Source: Gymnothorax reevesii
Taxonomy: Eukaryota; Chordata; Actinopteri; Anguilliformes; Muraenidae
Length of the DNA: 64,000 bases
Direction: 5' to 3'
NCBI GenBank assembly: GCA_029721435.1
Contig: CM056583.1
Coordinates: 85,265,620 to 85,329,619 of the forward strand
In this document: positions 35,336 to 46,760 of the stretch, one piece after another
Layout: the number at the start of each line of letters is the position of its first letter
How positions within the stretch are numbered: position 1 is the first letter of the stretch
Translations under genes and position numbers: made by a program
The notes under the pieces: generated by a model
What the model saw: only the letters and a program-made list of their open reading frames with translations
Databases searched by the model: none
Told to the model about the DNA's origin: nothing

Positions 35336-35820
35336 GACGGCTTCAACTTAGAGCAGCCCCAGTTGACTGTCTGAACTATTACCCCACTCTATATATTGTC
35401 TACAACCACACCCTCTCAATATAACAGTCTATTGAAATAGAGAGAATCTCACAGCTGTCTCTGTGTTTGCACATGCATCGCTGCTTACTACAGTTCTGGT
35501 ACAATTGGTCATTTTAATTGAATAATTTGTTAACAAATTTTCTTCAGGTTGTATTTGCAGAGCATGCAATAAATTGGAAACTTGAGTCACAAAATGAGTT
35601 CTTCTTTACTGCAGTCTGAGGTGGAAATGCTTTAGCTAAAATTGACTATTTTGAGAAGAACTTAACTTCACAAAGTAGTATAAAACTTCTTAAGCCTGTG
35701 CAATCTCTTATTTAATTAAATGTAGCAACGCATGTGGAAGAAGAGCATTCCATGCTTGGCTGAGTTTGGCCGTATTCTACTTTGCAGATATGTACTGAAA
35801 TCTATGGCAATACTAGCCCG
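35336..35820. other. No gene recognised
   Basis: AT-rich interval between the broken Tc1 element and the Gypsy relic. Confidence 0.5.
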
Positions 35821-35821
35821 T

Positions 35822-37157
35822 GACCCTTTAGGAACCTTCAAGGAAGGTGCAGACCGCAGGGGTGCTGATTAATGGACTTTGAGTGGGCAAACACACAACA
35901 GGCCTCGGCGAACTCCCGGGTATCTTGGGCGATGGCAGGCTACCAAAAACATTGACAGATGAGAGCTAGAGATGCCAGGATTGAACAACAACTGGCTTTG
36001 CACTCAATCTGGAGCTTGGTGGCTGCCAGAAGACACTGGCCTTGGAGGATGGTTGCAGAATGATCGTCTGGCAAAGGACAGTAGAGATGGGACAAGGCTA
36101 ATTGTCAGGCTCTTGGATCCAGGACAATAGGTCAAGACTAAGTTCAATTTTGTGAAAAAGAGTGACAAACGGGCTTGTCTGCGTTTCAGTCTTTTTGCAG
36201 TTGAATGTTACTCCAAGTTGCGATGGTCCATCAAGACGAGAAAGGGGAAACTGGATGCTCCTTCCAATGTCTCCATGCCTTGAATGACAGCTACACCACT
36301 AACATTTCCCAATCACTGATGGAATAATGCCTCTCTGCTGGGGAGAATCATTAAGAGAAGAAGGTGCAAGGATAGATCTAGCCCTTAGCTGCTCACTGAG
36401 AGGAGGATTCCAGCACCCACTTTGGAGGTGTCAACAAAAATGACCTGGCACTGAAAATCTGGGAGCATGATGATGGGAGTGGTGGTTAAAAGCTGGCGGA
36501 AGGTGGAGGCCGTCTGGCGGGTCCAGTTGAAGGGCATCTTCATGGACTCCAGTGTTGTCAAGGGAGCTTCCAATGTGGAGAATCTTCAAATTAACTATGA
36601 GTAGAAATTGGTAAACCTGAGGAATCTCTGCAGTTGCTAATAGTCCTTGGGGTCTGGCAAATCCAGAACAGCGTGTACCTTCTCGTGATAGATCTCGAAG
36701 GTCCCTTGTGTCTCTGTAAAGCCCAAGATGGAGACAGTGGTGTGAAGGAATTTGTACTTCTCAGTTTTTAGATAAATGTGATTTTCCAACAATCTTTGAA
36801 TGACCAGGCGGACATAGTGGGTATGTTTCTCAAGAGTTGGAGAGAAAACAAGGATATTGTCTAGGTTGACTGAGACGAATATCGAAGGACATCATTAATG
36901 AGATTCTGTAACATTGTGGGGGTGTTAGTGAGCCCAAATGTCATCACCATGTATTCGTGGCGGCCGAAGGGGGTGATAAATGCTGTCTTTCATTCACCCC
37001 CCTCCCACATGCACACAGTTGGTAACATTGCACGGGATCAGCTTGGTAAAGTAACAACAGCCCGGGAGGTTGATGGATACTGAGTCCATCAGTAGAAGAG
37101 GGTAATGATTTGTGATATTACAGGAGTTGAGCCCTTGATGATCGATGCAGGAAAGGA
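35822..37157 (-). pseudogene. Ty3/Gypsy pol relic (RT, RNase H, integrase start)
   Basis: Read on the minus strand, the segment gives in the normal order a reverse-transcriptase core, RNase H and the start of integrase. RT shows CIDHQGLNS near 37140 and a [10 protein letters not shown] box near 36930-36950. The position of the catalytic YxDD box (36856-36867) reads NLDN, so the second Asp is lost. RNase H follows with an LPDF..VIFVDTSKVGAGILL stretch near 36390-36470. The integrase zinc-finger region is suggested by AQDTREFAEACCVF near 35915. There are numerous stops and frameshifts, and no gag, LTR or integrase core. This is a dead fragment of a retrotransposon. Confidence 0.85.
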
Positions 37158-37890
37158 TCTGCATTAGCCATATTTATTTATTCAGTTTTTTCCTTCAATT
37201 TCCTTCCGTTCCACATAAAGTACTTTTAATATTGCCTCAAAGTTCTAAACACTCACTCGTTGGTAACAAAAGAGTCAGATGCCATTACACTTCTGCCAAG
37301 AGAGACAGGAATTAAAGAGCCGAAGAGGAGAGAGAGTTTGTGTAAATGAGAAAAATTAAATTACCATTTTGTTTCAAAACTCTGCCCAAAGTGAAAGAGC
37401 TAAAAAAATCAATAAATATTAAATAATCTTGAAAGCTACAATTTGTTTTCCGATGGAGAACAAGATGAAAATTAAATCAGAAAACAAAGACATATTATGT
37501 ATATTTTTCCTTTCATAAAATGCCACTCTGTCTGCTGTGGCCAAAACATACTGCCCTAAACTTGAAGAGCATATGTTAGCTAGTCACAAATGAGATGTTC
37601 TTTAATTTCAGCCATTTGTAGATTATAATATAGAAGGAACTGATCCAATTATTTTAGAAAGTCCTGGATCAGTTTCAGTCTGTTTATATCTGTTCATATA
37701 ACTGCATGACTGTGCAGATCTTTCCAAAAAGTCTAATGGCCATGCAGTCCTCAGCAAATCCATGCCAATGTAGTCACATTTCACCACAGCAACAAACAAA
37801 AAAAAAACCAATCCCCCGGCACCGTTTCATTTAATTCTTTAAAGTGATTAATTTCCACATCAATAAACTAAGAAAAGAATGAGATCTGAA
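37158..37890. other. No gene recognised
   Basis: AT-rich. Nothing supported on either strand. Confidence 0.5.
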
Positions 37891-37894
37891 TAAT

Positions 37895-37992
37895 GGGTGT
37901 GCTTTGCAATGGATTGGCTGCCTGTCATTTATCCAATACGTACTGGGACTGGGTCCAACACAACCTGAGGCCCCGGGAGGGAATGAACTGAG
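37895..37992 (+). mobile_element. Degenerate SINE-like fragment
   Basis: GTGTGCTTTGCAATGGATTG followed by TGGGACTGGGTCCAACACAA resembles the middle and 3' part of the SINE-like repeat at 29095-29411. Strongly decayed. Confidence 0.4.
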
Positions 37993-39299
37993 TGGCCGAA
38001 ATTGGATTTGGTTTTTGAGACAAGTTCAAATTTTCAACCTGAAATGACCATATTCAGGTCTGGGTGTTTCAACTGACTAATTCTGTGACTTGGATTTAGG
38101 TCCGAGCTGCAATGCTGCATTTTGACATAAAGGCACTACGCCGTATTTCGTTTCTGAACTGGCCAGTGAGTTTAAGGTAGACATTTTCACATAGGGACAC
38201 AAAACTGACCAATCCACGCTCTCTAGCAGTTATTCCTGCAGGCTGAGGGAGATGAGAAAGATAAACATCAGCTTTCTTCTTTCAACACCATACAGCAGGG
38301 ACACATTTAAGGATTATCTCTGTTGCTGGCAAAACCAGGAATGACTCAGATTTGATTTGATGACTAGACAACTTGATTTCTCATATTTACCCTAAAATAA
38401 TAACTTGGTGTAAAATCTGGAAAGCACTATTGCTTGATTGACTGCTCGTAAGATTTAGAAATATCTTGTGGCGTCAGAGCTCTTCAACTGGAGACATGGA
38501 GACAGTGATATTATTGTTATTATTATTTCAATCTCAGGAGATCAACACGCATAATGCATATTCATATCAACCTTCTGCTTAATGGATGTTTCCTCCCTAC
38601 TCTTTCAGCTTGGATTTGTTTGCTGGTTGAGCATAACCCTTGCCTTAATTGTCCAAGGAAATTATTATAAGCTCAACAGATCTTGCAGATTTCTTGCTTG
38701 ATTGAGTGGGGCCACAAACAAGTCAGTAATTAATGAAACAGCTTGTGGACATGGTTCTAAATTGGTTAGTGATTAGCTTCCTCCGTCAATAGGATTAATG
38801 GAATTGGCTGTGAAACAGCAGGACAGTCCAGAAGTATTTGGACAGTGGTATTATTTTATTTTTGGTTTGTGCATCAGCAAATTTAAATGAGTGATTTCAA
38901 CAATTAATTATAGAGTACAAAGTTTCTGCTTTATTTTTGGAGCTTCTGTTCAGACTGTTATCTATTTTCATTCTTTAATATTTCAGAATCGTAAGGCTCA
39001 CACTTGACGTTTATACACACACGCGCACACACACACACACACACAAATGTATGAGTCCGAGAGTCAGTACCATGCACACTTTTCTGACTTTCATGTGACA
39101 GAGAAAAATAGTATTTTTATTTAATTACTCATTTGACTGCTCGTTTCAATGCTAAATTTATGACATCACACTAATGGGTAGTCATATACTGCATACATAC
39201 TGCTGAAAGTATTGGTCAATTAAGGTGATCATTCTGTTGGGGAGGGATCAGGGATGCTGATGATTTCACCTCTGCGGGTGATGGTTAGTCAATTTGGTT
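37993..39299. other. No gene recognised; CA microsatellite and TIR-like trace
   Basis: AAGTATTTGGACAGTG near 38831-38846 resembles a mariner-type terminus without partner. A (CA)n microsatellite interrupted by CGCG occupies about 39017-39046. No coding signal. Confidence 0.5.
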
Positions 39300-39665
39300 A
39301 TAATGTTTGTTAATCTGTTCGTTTTAATGTCATCAAGTCCGAAAGTGTCTCGGCTAGAAGCCTATACTTTTGTGTGATCCTATCATCAAGGCCAAGGTCA
39401 AGGTCACACAATAGGTCAAATACACACTTTGGTTGATAACTTCGTTGTACAGGGTGGAATTTTGGCAAGTCATTGTTCTTTGCACGATCTTTCATCTGTT
39501 TGTTTGTTCGTTTGTCAGACAGAATGATACCTCAAAAACTTCTGGAAGGATGTAAAAGAAATTTGGTGCTTAGATAGACACTGCATTGAGGAAGTGATTA
39601 AATTCTGGTGGAGCTGCAACTCATATTCTTGATCAAGGATCCCAAAGAATCTCTATGCGCATAGA
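39300..39665. repeat. Dispersed repeat with TTTGTTTGTTCGTTTGTC tract
   Basis: GGTCAAGGTCACACAATAGG near 39398 is followed by a TTTG-repeat tract, then CTCAAAAACTTCTGGAAGGA and AAATTTGGTGC. That order belongs to a widespread repeat type in fish and invertebrate genomes. Its TTTGT tract plus AAATTTGGTG is reminiscent of the middle of the hairpin-tailed repeat at 2360-2612. Family uncertain. Confidence 0.4.
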
Positions 39666-40635
39666 ACAACATAGAACATAGACAACACTGCTTTGCACCT
39701 TTTTCATCTGACACCAACACCCACATCTGCCATCAGATTACTTCTTGGTACAAATGCTTCATATTAGGAGAAATCCAAATCTGACTTCCATCGCCTGATT
39801 CCACAACGGCGAAAGTTATGCACTCTGAGTGCCTTCTAGTTGAATTTGACTATTCTATCCAGTCATTAGTGTTCTGTGAACAAATTGAGTAAAAATGTGA
39901 TCTTTGATCATCTGTATTTGTACCTGTCTTTCCTCACTGTCTCATTCCATACTTATCATCTCATTTTTCTTCCTAAAACCCCCTCTGGGTTATTCATCTA
40001 TATTCTCCTCATTTTATTTTCTGTGTCCAATGAACATGAACTCTCTTCTGTGAAGGACAGCTCACTTGGCACAGGGATAAATCAGTGAGTGCTTGTGATG
40101 GAATTTACCTATTGCTTGAATGCCTTAACTGTATCACACATATTAGTATGCATTAGTATGCACTAGCATTTGTATGAATATTAGTATGCATGCCTTAACT
40201 GTATCACACATTGAAGTATGAAGAGCTTTACAGGAAATAAAGAAGTGTTGTTTTGTTCTACATGGTAGAAAGCTAAAGAGGAACTGTTTAATCGCAGAAA
40301 GTCACAAGCAATAAGTAAAAGTGTAAATAGTTCATGAGTCATCTGCGAGCGACACTTAAGCAAGACGAGCTAGACCACAGGCATCCTCTTGAACATAGTG
40401 TTGAAGGTTGAAAACCTGTGTTGTTGGTTGTATTATTTTCCTTTCTCGCAAGAAAGGACCATTGTATTTGCAACTCAGAAAGACAACTTGTTTTTATTCT
40501 TCGCTGCATATGCAACAAATGTGAATTTCCGCAACCTGTTTATTCTGGGGCCCCTTTTCACGGTGCCAGGGGGCCATGGACATTTGCAGTCTTTTTTTTT
40601 TAGAAACTGCTGTTTAATTATTATCTAATAAATTG
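39666..40635. other. No gene recognised; short duplication
   Basis: TGCCTTAACTGTATCACACA occurs at 40121-40140 and again at 40192-40211, with ATTAGTATGCA repeats between, a local duplication. A homopyrimidine T run lies at 40592-40601. Confidence 0.55.
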
Positions 40636-40639
40636 ATAG

Positions 40640-41840
40640 ATTTTTTATTTATTTATTTAACCTTTATTTAACCAGGAAAATCCCTTGAGATTCAAAATCT
40701 CTTTTTTGAGGGAGACCTGGCCAAGACAGCTCACCATTTCACTTAAAATTACAAAGTGTGTCCACAACAGGAGTGACTAAATACAACAAGTTAACAAAAT
40801 ACAAACCTACGGACGACAACAACACACCTCATTTAAAAATATATACAATCTTAGCCTATGCTTAAACACACCCAAGGAGACTAAATTGTTCAACTGTAGA
40901 GTATTTTGGAGGTTATTCCATGACCAAGGAGCAAAACAGGAAAAGGCACTTTTGCCAAGTGCTGAGGAAATCTGAGGTACCTGGTAAAGTAACCTTTTTG
41001 TGGAACGAAGCTGATAATGGTTGCTGAGTGGGGTCAAAAAGCTACTGAGGTAAGGAGGTAATTTACCCAATATGACCTTATATATAAAACTAAACCAATG
41101 ACGCCGCCTCCTTAAGCTTAAAGAAGGCCATGAAACAAGATTATAGAGTTTACAGTGGTGTGTGCGGTATTGTGAGTTTGTTATGAAGCGTAGTGCACTA
41201 TGATACGTACAATCCAGACTGCGTAAAGAAAGGGAGGATGCGTTCATGTAAATAATGTCACCATAATCTACAACATTAAGACAGGTGGCTTGTACAATTC
41301 TTTTCCGAGCTTCAAAGTCAAAACAAGCTTTGTTACGATAATAAAACCCTAATCGAACTTTTAGTTTCTTTACAAGCCTGTCAATGTGTTCTTTAAATGA
41401 AAGCTTTTCATCAATCCAAATACCCAAGTACTTGTAGTATGATACTCTTTCAATAATATCTCCTCCCAACGTTTGAATACTAAGAGTCAGTTGTGACTGA
41501 GACTGCATTCTAGAAAACATCATACATTTAGTTTTTTTGGCATTCAAGACGAGCTCCAAGTCATGCAATGAGTCCTGCACCTGAGTGAAGGCAGACTGAA
41601 GCTGAGTCACTGCCTGCCTTAATGAGGGGGCAGATGAATGAGTACCGTATCATCTGCATAGATATCGTTTCAGATATCGTTAATAAAAATCGAAAATAAA
41701 AGGATGGCTAAAATTGAGCCTTGAGGGACACCTTTTATGACCTCCATCAGGCTTGATAAGTGACCATGTACAGAAACACATTGGGTCCTATTCATTCGGT
41801 AATTCCTGAGCCAATTTATGGCTGTTTCACCTACACCAAT
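40640..41840 (-). mobile_element. 5'-truncated CR1/L2-type LINE
   Basis: Non-LTR retrotransposon on the minus strand. The 3' end at about 40640-40670 is a (TAAA)n-type short-repeat tail next to CCTGGTTAAATAAAGG, and GGTCTCCCTC marks a 3' UTR block common in teleost genomes. Upstream is the reverse-transcriptase gene (see separate entry). Sequence similarity ends near 41840, where LTR copy C begins, so endonuclease and the RT N-terminus are missing. The 5' truncation is typical of incomplete reverse transcription during LINE insertion. Confidence 0.8.
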
Positions 41841-41858
41841 ACAACAAATTACTAACAC
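40807..41858 (-). pseudogene. LINE reverse transcriptase C-terminal half, broken
   Basis: A 267-codon open frame (40807-41610) carries the LINE RT C-terminal region, with KTKCMMFSR, YKYLGIWIDEKLSFKEHI and a terminal GKSAFSCFAPWSWNNLQ block close to the CR1/L2-type end. Upstream, a second frame (41670-41858) holds RT box GVPQGSILAILLFSIFINDI. The catalytic YADD (codons 41649-41660) is intact and in the frame of the upstream piece, but a TGA stop precedes it. That stop lies in a short direct duplication of AACGATATC, where the usual spacer between these boxes is also missing. The downstream 267-codon frame is shifted relative to YADD. The protein is therefore broken at least twice. I cannot fix the exact clade. 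Confidence 0.85.
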
Positions 41859-42699
41859 TTATTAACATTGTATATTTTTACTAACTTACTAACTTGCACT
41901 CGGGATTGTATAGCTGCACATACCAATGGACTAACGATCTCTCAGCAATCGCCCAATTCTTATCTCCGCCCTCCTTACCTATCCCTAATTATCTCTACTG
42001 CAGTTTTCCACTTATATCTCAGGCTTTCCCTTTTCTTTAGACTATACACTTTAGTACTCCTTAATCGGAGCTGTTGTTTATTCATAGGATTGTCTTGTGA
42101 TCCCTGTCTGCGTTTTGGCATTTGCTAAATTCATGTAATTAGATTATTCCTCGTGTGTCAATCCTGATTATTGTTTCATTGATCGCACCCGTTCTCCCTT
42201 GTCATGTGTTTACCCCGGATGTGTATTTAAGGTGTCTTCACTTTTACTTCCATGTCAGATCGTAAACTTCCTTGTTTCTTGTGCCACGTTTCTCGCCTTG
42301 ATTCATTGTGATTTATCTTTCTGACTGGATTGCCCAACTTCAGATTCTTGGTTTACCCTTTTTGGATATTGTTGCATCTGTGTGTTTTTGACCTTATTTT
42401 CTGCCCGACTTTGATTTTGTGGATTGCTGCCCTGGTTTCGATTCGGACTGTCTTCTGGCTTATGAGTTTGCTTCTCCCTCAAACCTACGCCTGTGTACCA
42501 AATCTGTTTTTCCTGACTGCGATTTTTGTGATTGGTGCCCTGGTAACGAACTCTGCTCTGCCCCATTGGAATTCGAGCTTTGGATTACGGACTCTGTACT
42601 GTTGCCTTTCTCTCTGCGGGGTTACCCCCCTTATTCAATAAAGCACCTATTTTTTGCAATCCCGTGTCCTCGCATTTGGTTCCAGATCGCTAGCTCACA
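41841..42699 (+). mobile_element. LTR family copy C (promoter and poly(A) end present)
   Basis: The first 470 bp is the reverse complement of copy B (47608-48100): CTAACTTACTAACTTGCACT, GATTGTATAGCTGCACAT and the following blocks. It continues past B with a TATA-like TATTTAAG at 42224-42231, an AATAAA signal at 42637-42642 and a likely end near GCTAGCTCACA (42689-42699). It lacks the LTR 5' third, because the LINE end adjoins at 41840. No PBS or internal region is recognised after it. Confidence 0.65.
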
Positions 42700-42768
42700 G
42701 GCTATTGATTATGTCATCTGAAGAGATGGCGTTTTCAATGCCCAAGTTCGACCTGTTTCGAACACGTT

Positions 42769-42912
42769 CTGTGCACTGTGTGTTCGCAAGCTAACTAGCC
42801 TATAATAGCATAGAAATAAAAAGGGAGCCGTGAATAATATCACAACATGAGTTAACGATATCTTACAGCTTGGTATTATTAGCTTTTTAGCTAGAGAACA
42901 TACAGTGCACAG
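42769..42912. repeat. Short inverted repeat, 39-bp arms
   Basis: CTGTGCACTGTGTGTTC at 42769-42785 faces GAACATACAGTGCACAG at 42896-42912. Similarity continues inwards through GCTAACTAGCCTATAATA and its inverted partner. The spacer is 66 bp. Possibly a small foldback element. Confidence 0.7.
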
Positions 42913-43926
42913 AAATGAACAGAGAGCTGTGAATAGTAGCATTTCACTACTTGGCCAGGCCAGCGTTGTACAGTTCGGGACTGGGGGAGACGCTAACAAT
43001 GAGCGACAAGCAACAACAGCTGCGGCAGTCTACCAATGTAGCCTGCCATGTTCGCTCCGCCGTAAATAATTGCTCAGCATGCACAGCGTTCACCTAGATA
43101 CGCACATAGAGGGAGATGCTTCAACCTCATTGACAGTGGCTGACCTTTTTTTTTTTTTTTTTTTTACAGCTGGGTTGAAGCGGATTAAACTCGGTAATGA
43201 TGCTGCTGAAAAGTCAAAAGTCCTTAAATAATCACTTTCAGCTTTAAAGTCTACTGTTTACATTTCAGCAGTTTTTCAACATTTCTTCAGCAATTTCCTT
43301 TTGAGTTTCCAAGCACCTTCATTTCATCAGCCAACCTCTTCAACATTCTCACTGAAGCAAGCACACACCTTTTCTAGTTTTTATCTAACCTCCAGCGTTT
43401 TAGAAGAATTCGTCAAATGCTAAACTGTGAAAAAAACAAAGTCAAATTAAAATTATTCTGCAGTCCTAACCGTTGGCTGCTGATCTGAACATACAGAACC
43501 AAACTACTTGGGAGGGCATTTTAAATCAACATGCAGAAGCAGCATAATTGGGTTTGAAGCAATTTTCCCTATTCAAAGTAATTAAACCAAGAACCAGTTG
43601 TACTTTCCGTGGGTATTGATCCTGGGAAGCAAAATTAAAGGAGGCAAATTAACTGACGTAAGAATGACGGACGAATTGAAGAATCAGATCCCATTTTTTT
43701 CTTCTTTACAAAGGCAAATTGTTTTTTACTGTTTTATTATTGTATTTACATATTGTTATATGATATATCAGTGCAACAGGAACATTATACACTTTAACTA
43801 TTTTCCCACTGACTCCCTAATCCCTTTGCCATTAATGGCTACAAATGATGACCCTACGGCAGGCTAGGGAAAGAGGTCATTGATATACATGTAGGCGTCA
43901 AACGTAGTCAGTACGGGGAAAGAGTC
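42913..43926. other. No gene recognised
   Basis: A poly(T) run lies at about 43147-43166. No coding region is supported. Confidence 0.5.
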
Positions 43927-45039
43927 TGTAATGGCCCCAATTTGTTATGACATATATGACAGCAAGGGATGACAGACAAAATTTTAAAACTTAAACACAT
44001 TTAATTAAACAAAGACGGACAACTAACCTACATTCATATTACTGACCAAGATTGATATATACAAGAAAAAAAAATATTTACAGTCCCTTGAGATGGGGGC
44101 GCTCGGTGATTAACCGGGTGAGGAAAATGCTCCAACACAGGCAAAAATCCATAAAAAGCTTCACAGGTCTTGACAAGAGTGACAGGTCTGGTCAAATGTA
44201 TCCTTCTGCTTGCAATTTCTCCTACTACTTTACTCTCTCAGACCTTGTCCACACGTAGCCGGGTATCTACTAAATAGAAGATATTTTCCTCCGTTTTGAC
44301 CTGTTATCCACATGACAACGCATCAAAAACGAATGTTTAAAAAAACTCTGGGCAAAGGGAAGATTTTTGAAAACTCCGTTTATGCACTTGCGTGTAGACA
44401 GAGATAACCGGAGTTTTGATTTTTTTTTCGAATGTCACAACCTGCGCCAAAATGACAACAAATCTGCTCTGACGTCAAACGTGCGATCTTTGTTTACTGC
44501 TGAAGCCAGAGCAGAAGCATGGACAGAGAGTAATGGATCGGAGTAGTGCCTTGAAAGCTGGGATAGCGTTAATTATTGTGCAGGCGCTTTATGCATGTTT
44601 AATTTTAGAAGCCCAACTACTGCTCCAAGAGCACAGGCGACGGACAACATTGCGGTCAGTGTGACGCCAACAGAGGGCTATTCTGATGTGATTGGGTAGG
44701 ATTTGGGGAAATAATGCCATCTACAGATTTGGAGGCTTATTGAAAACGCAGATGTTCGGTTATGTATTATTATGTATTGTATTATGGATAAAAGTTTTTT
44801 TATAAACGGAGGGGGGGAAATATTCGTTTTTAAAAATACCCGGCTACGTGTGTAAATGGCCTCAATTTCTCCCCTTATATACTCTTTCGCAGCCCCCTCC
44901 CACCTTTTAGACTTTTTAAAAATTCTCTGGGACTTTCCGTCTCAGACATGCCCAGGACATGCCCAAACCTAGCTCCAGACTGGGCTTCACAAAAAAAAGG
45001 GGTCAATGCTGCCATCTAGTGGCTTCTTTCCACATTACA
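43927..45039 (-). mobile_element. Solo LTR split by a MITE
   Basis: Bounded by TGTAATG (43927) and CATTACA (ends 45039), a TG...CA unit with a 7-bp perfect terminal inverted repeat. AGTC precedes and follows it (43923-43926 and 45040-45043), giving a 4-bp target duplication. Without the 621-bp MITE it would be about 490 bp. On the minus strand a TATATAAG box lies at 44873-44880, supporting an LTR promoter. The copy at 12879-13340 is the same family and shows the uninterrupted sequence at the MITE insertion point. Confidence 0.82.
44241..44861. mobile_element. DNA transposon (MITE-like) nested in the LTR
   Basis: GACCTTGTCCACACGTAGCC at the left faces GGCTACGTGTGTAAATGGCC at the right, with ACCCGGCTACG shared exactly. 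TCA at 44238-44240 and 44862-44864 is a 3-bp target duplication, and LTR copy 1 has the site once. A 3-bp duplication fits PIF/Harbinger, whose consensus is TWA, so TCA is an imperfect match. The 621-bp interior shows no transposase frame. Confidence 0.82.
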
Positions 45040-45464
45040 AGTCAAAGCCGCTGTTTAAGCAAAACTGAAAAAACTAAATAGTACCATTGAAGTTAAAAGC
45101 AGACATGTACTTAGGCGTCATATGTAGACATTATCTGGAAAAGAGTTAAACTACTTTATGAAATTGGATCAATTTTCCTAAAATTCATTATCTCCTATGG
45201 TTTATACAGAGACTTGCGATCACAGCATCATTTCATAAAAACATGACCCTGCACATGCATGAGAGCAAATGATCTGCAGTATCCACTAAAACCTGCGAAG
45301 GCAGCAGGCAACAAATCCTAATTCATTTGTCTGCCACTCGCATAACTAAAATCAAGCCTAAAGGTCATCACTAATTACTGATCCACAGTAATGGGCGATC
45401 TGGTTCATATGAGGGAATGCTTGCTTCGCTATTTTGGGCTAACAACTCAAGAGAAGCCCTAATA
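45040..45464. other. No gene recognised
   Basis: Unremarkable AT-rich sequence. Confidence 0.5.
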
Positions 45465-45620
45465 TTCATAGACATTCCCATACATATCTGTCCCCACCCT
45501 GCTCCTAAGTAAGGTGAGATAGTTTAAGCTGCTCTGCGCCCGGCAGCAAAAAAAAAACTGCTGCGGCTGTGCTGCATCACTCTCTGCTGCTACTAGTAAC
45601 ATTATTTGCGGCTGCATTTC
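45465..45620. repeat. Decayed repeat related to 14445-14640
   Basis: GACATTCCCATACATATCTG, CAGC plus an A run, and GCATCACTCTCTGCTGCT occur in the same order as at 14490-14625. A 106-codon minus-strand frame and a 105-codon plus-strand frame overlap here and have no known domain. Confidence 0.35.
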
Positions 45621-46195
45621 TCGAATATTGCCAAGGATGCGTGTATATCCTGACACTCTCTGTTCTCTTCCTATCAAGCTCAGAAGGCCGCAGTGAGCAT
45701 CCAGGTCAGAGCCTGAACATCGAGCTACCATTCTTTCTCTTTGTTTATCTGCGATTACATCTTGGTTGTCTGGCCGCAATGCGGCTTGTGGTGCATTTGC
45801 TGTCGCATGTTAAGTTACAGTGTGCTGAGCATTCAAAGAACAATAGCTGTCCAGACATAAGAATGAGTACCACAGTCTCTTATTGAATTCGACCCACGCA
45901 GATTGATAACTGTGGCTGGTAGCTCGGCAGAGGCAGTAAACAACCTGCTGCGCTTTGCTCGAAGGAAAGTAGAATGTATTAAGTCAGCAGGAATAGTGGT
46001 GCTTGAATGAGCCCTGTTGGTCATTTGAAGGTCTGTTGCTTACTCTTGTGTAACGCTCGTGTCTGTTTGGGCCCCTTTCACCCCTGTTCTTAGTGCCCAC
46101 AGTCTTAGCTACAGGGTGTGAAAGAACCAGCAGACTGGCACCCTGTGTTTTGAGAGGAAATCGCTATCATCAGTTTCCTACGCCAGCAGCTAGGG
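45621..46195. other. No gene recognised
   Basis: No domain or repeat boundary was recognised. Confidence 0.5.
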
Positions 46196-46391
46196 CAGAG
46201 GTGAGGAACTCTACTCTGGCAGGGCCATAGTGCTGCATGTTTCATATAACTCTCTTCTCTGATACGCCTGATTCAAATGATTGCCTCATTATCGACTCCT
46301 GGACAAGCTACAATAATTTAAAACAGGTGTGTTAAGGCAGAGAGAGACATCTAAGACATGCAAAACAGGACTACAGGGTTTCCTACCCCTG
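46196..46391. mobile_element. hAT-like MITE
   Basis: CAGAGGTGAGGAACTCT at the left faces AGGGTTTCCTACCCCTG at the right, inverted repeats of about 17 bp with CAG/CTG ends. The 8 bp outside are AGCTAGGG and AGCTAATA, matching at the first five positions, which fits a decayed 8-bp hAT target duplication. No coding frame in 196 bp. Confidence 0.65.
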
Positions 46392-46760
46392 AGCTAATAA
46401 TAATAATGCATCAATTTTATATAGCGCTTTTCTGAACACTCAAAGACGCTTTACAATGGAGGCATTATTCATTCACTCACACATTCACGCTCTGATGGTG
46501 GTAAACTACGTTTTTGTAGCCACAGCTGCCCTGGGGCAGACTGACGGAAGCGTGGCTGCCAGTATGCGCCTACGGCCCCTCCGACCACCACCAAACATTC
46601 ACACACAGCCATACAGGAGGGAGGGAGGGTTCCTATATTGCATGTTTTGTGGGTGGGGGAAACCGGAGTACCCGGAGGAAACCCACGCGAACACGGGGAG
46701 AACATGCAAACTCCACACAGAAAGGCCCCAGGCCGGATTCGAACCCAAAACCTTCTTGCT
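46392..46760 (-). mobile_element. Full-length tRNA-headed SINE with LINE-like tail
   Basis: On the minus strand the head has a B box GGGTTCGAATCCGGCC near 46733-46748, followed by CTTTCTGTGTGGAGTTTGCA. The body contains GGTGGTCGGAGGGGC. The tail has GTAAAGCGTC then AAAAGCGCTATATAAAATTG, ending in an (ATT)n run at 46395-46408. A LINE-shared tail lets LINE enzymes copy the SINE. Both ends appear to be present. Confidence 0.75.

Noticed and set aside
45459..45886. Opposed frames of 106 and 105 codons
   Set aside because: Neither has a domain, and part of the DNA is a decayed repeat also seen near 14.5 kb.
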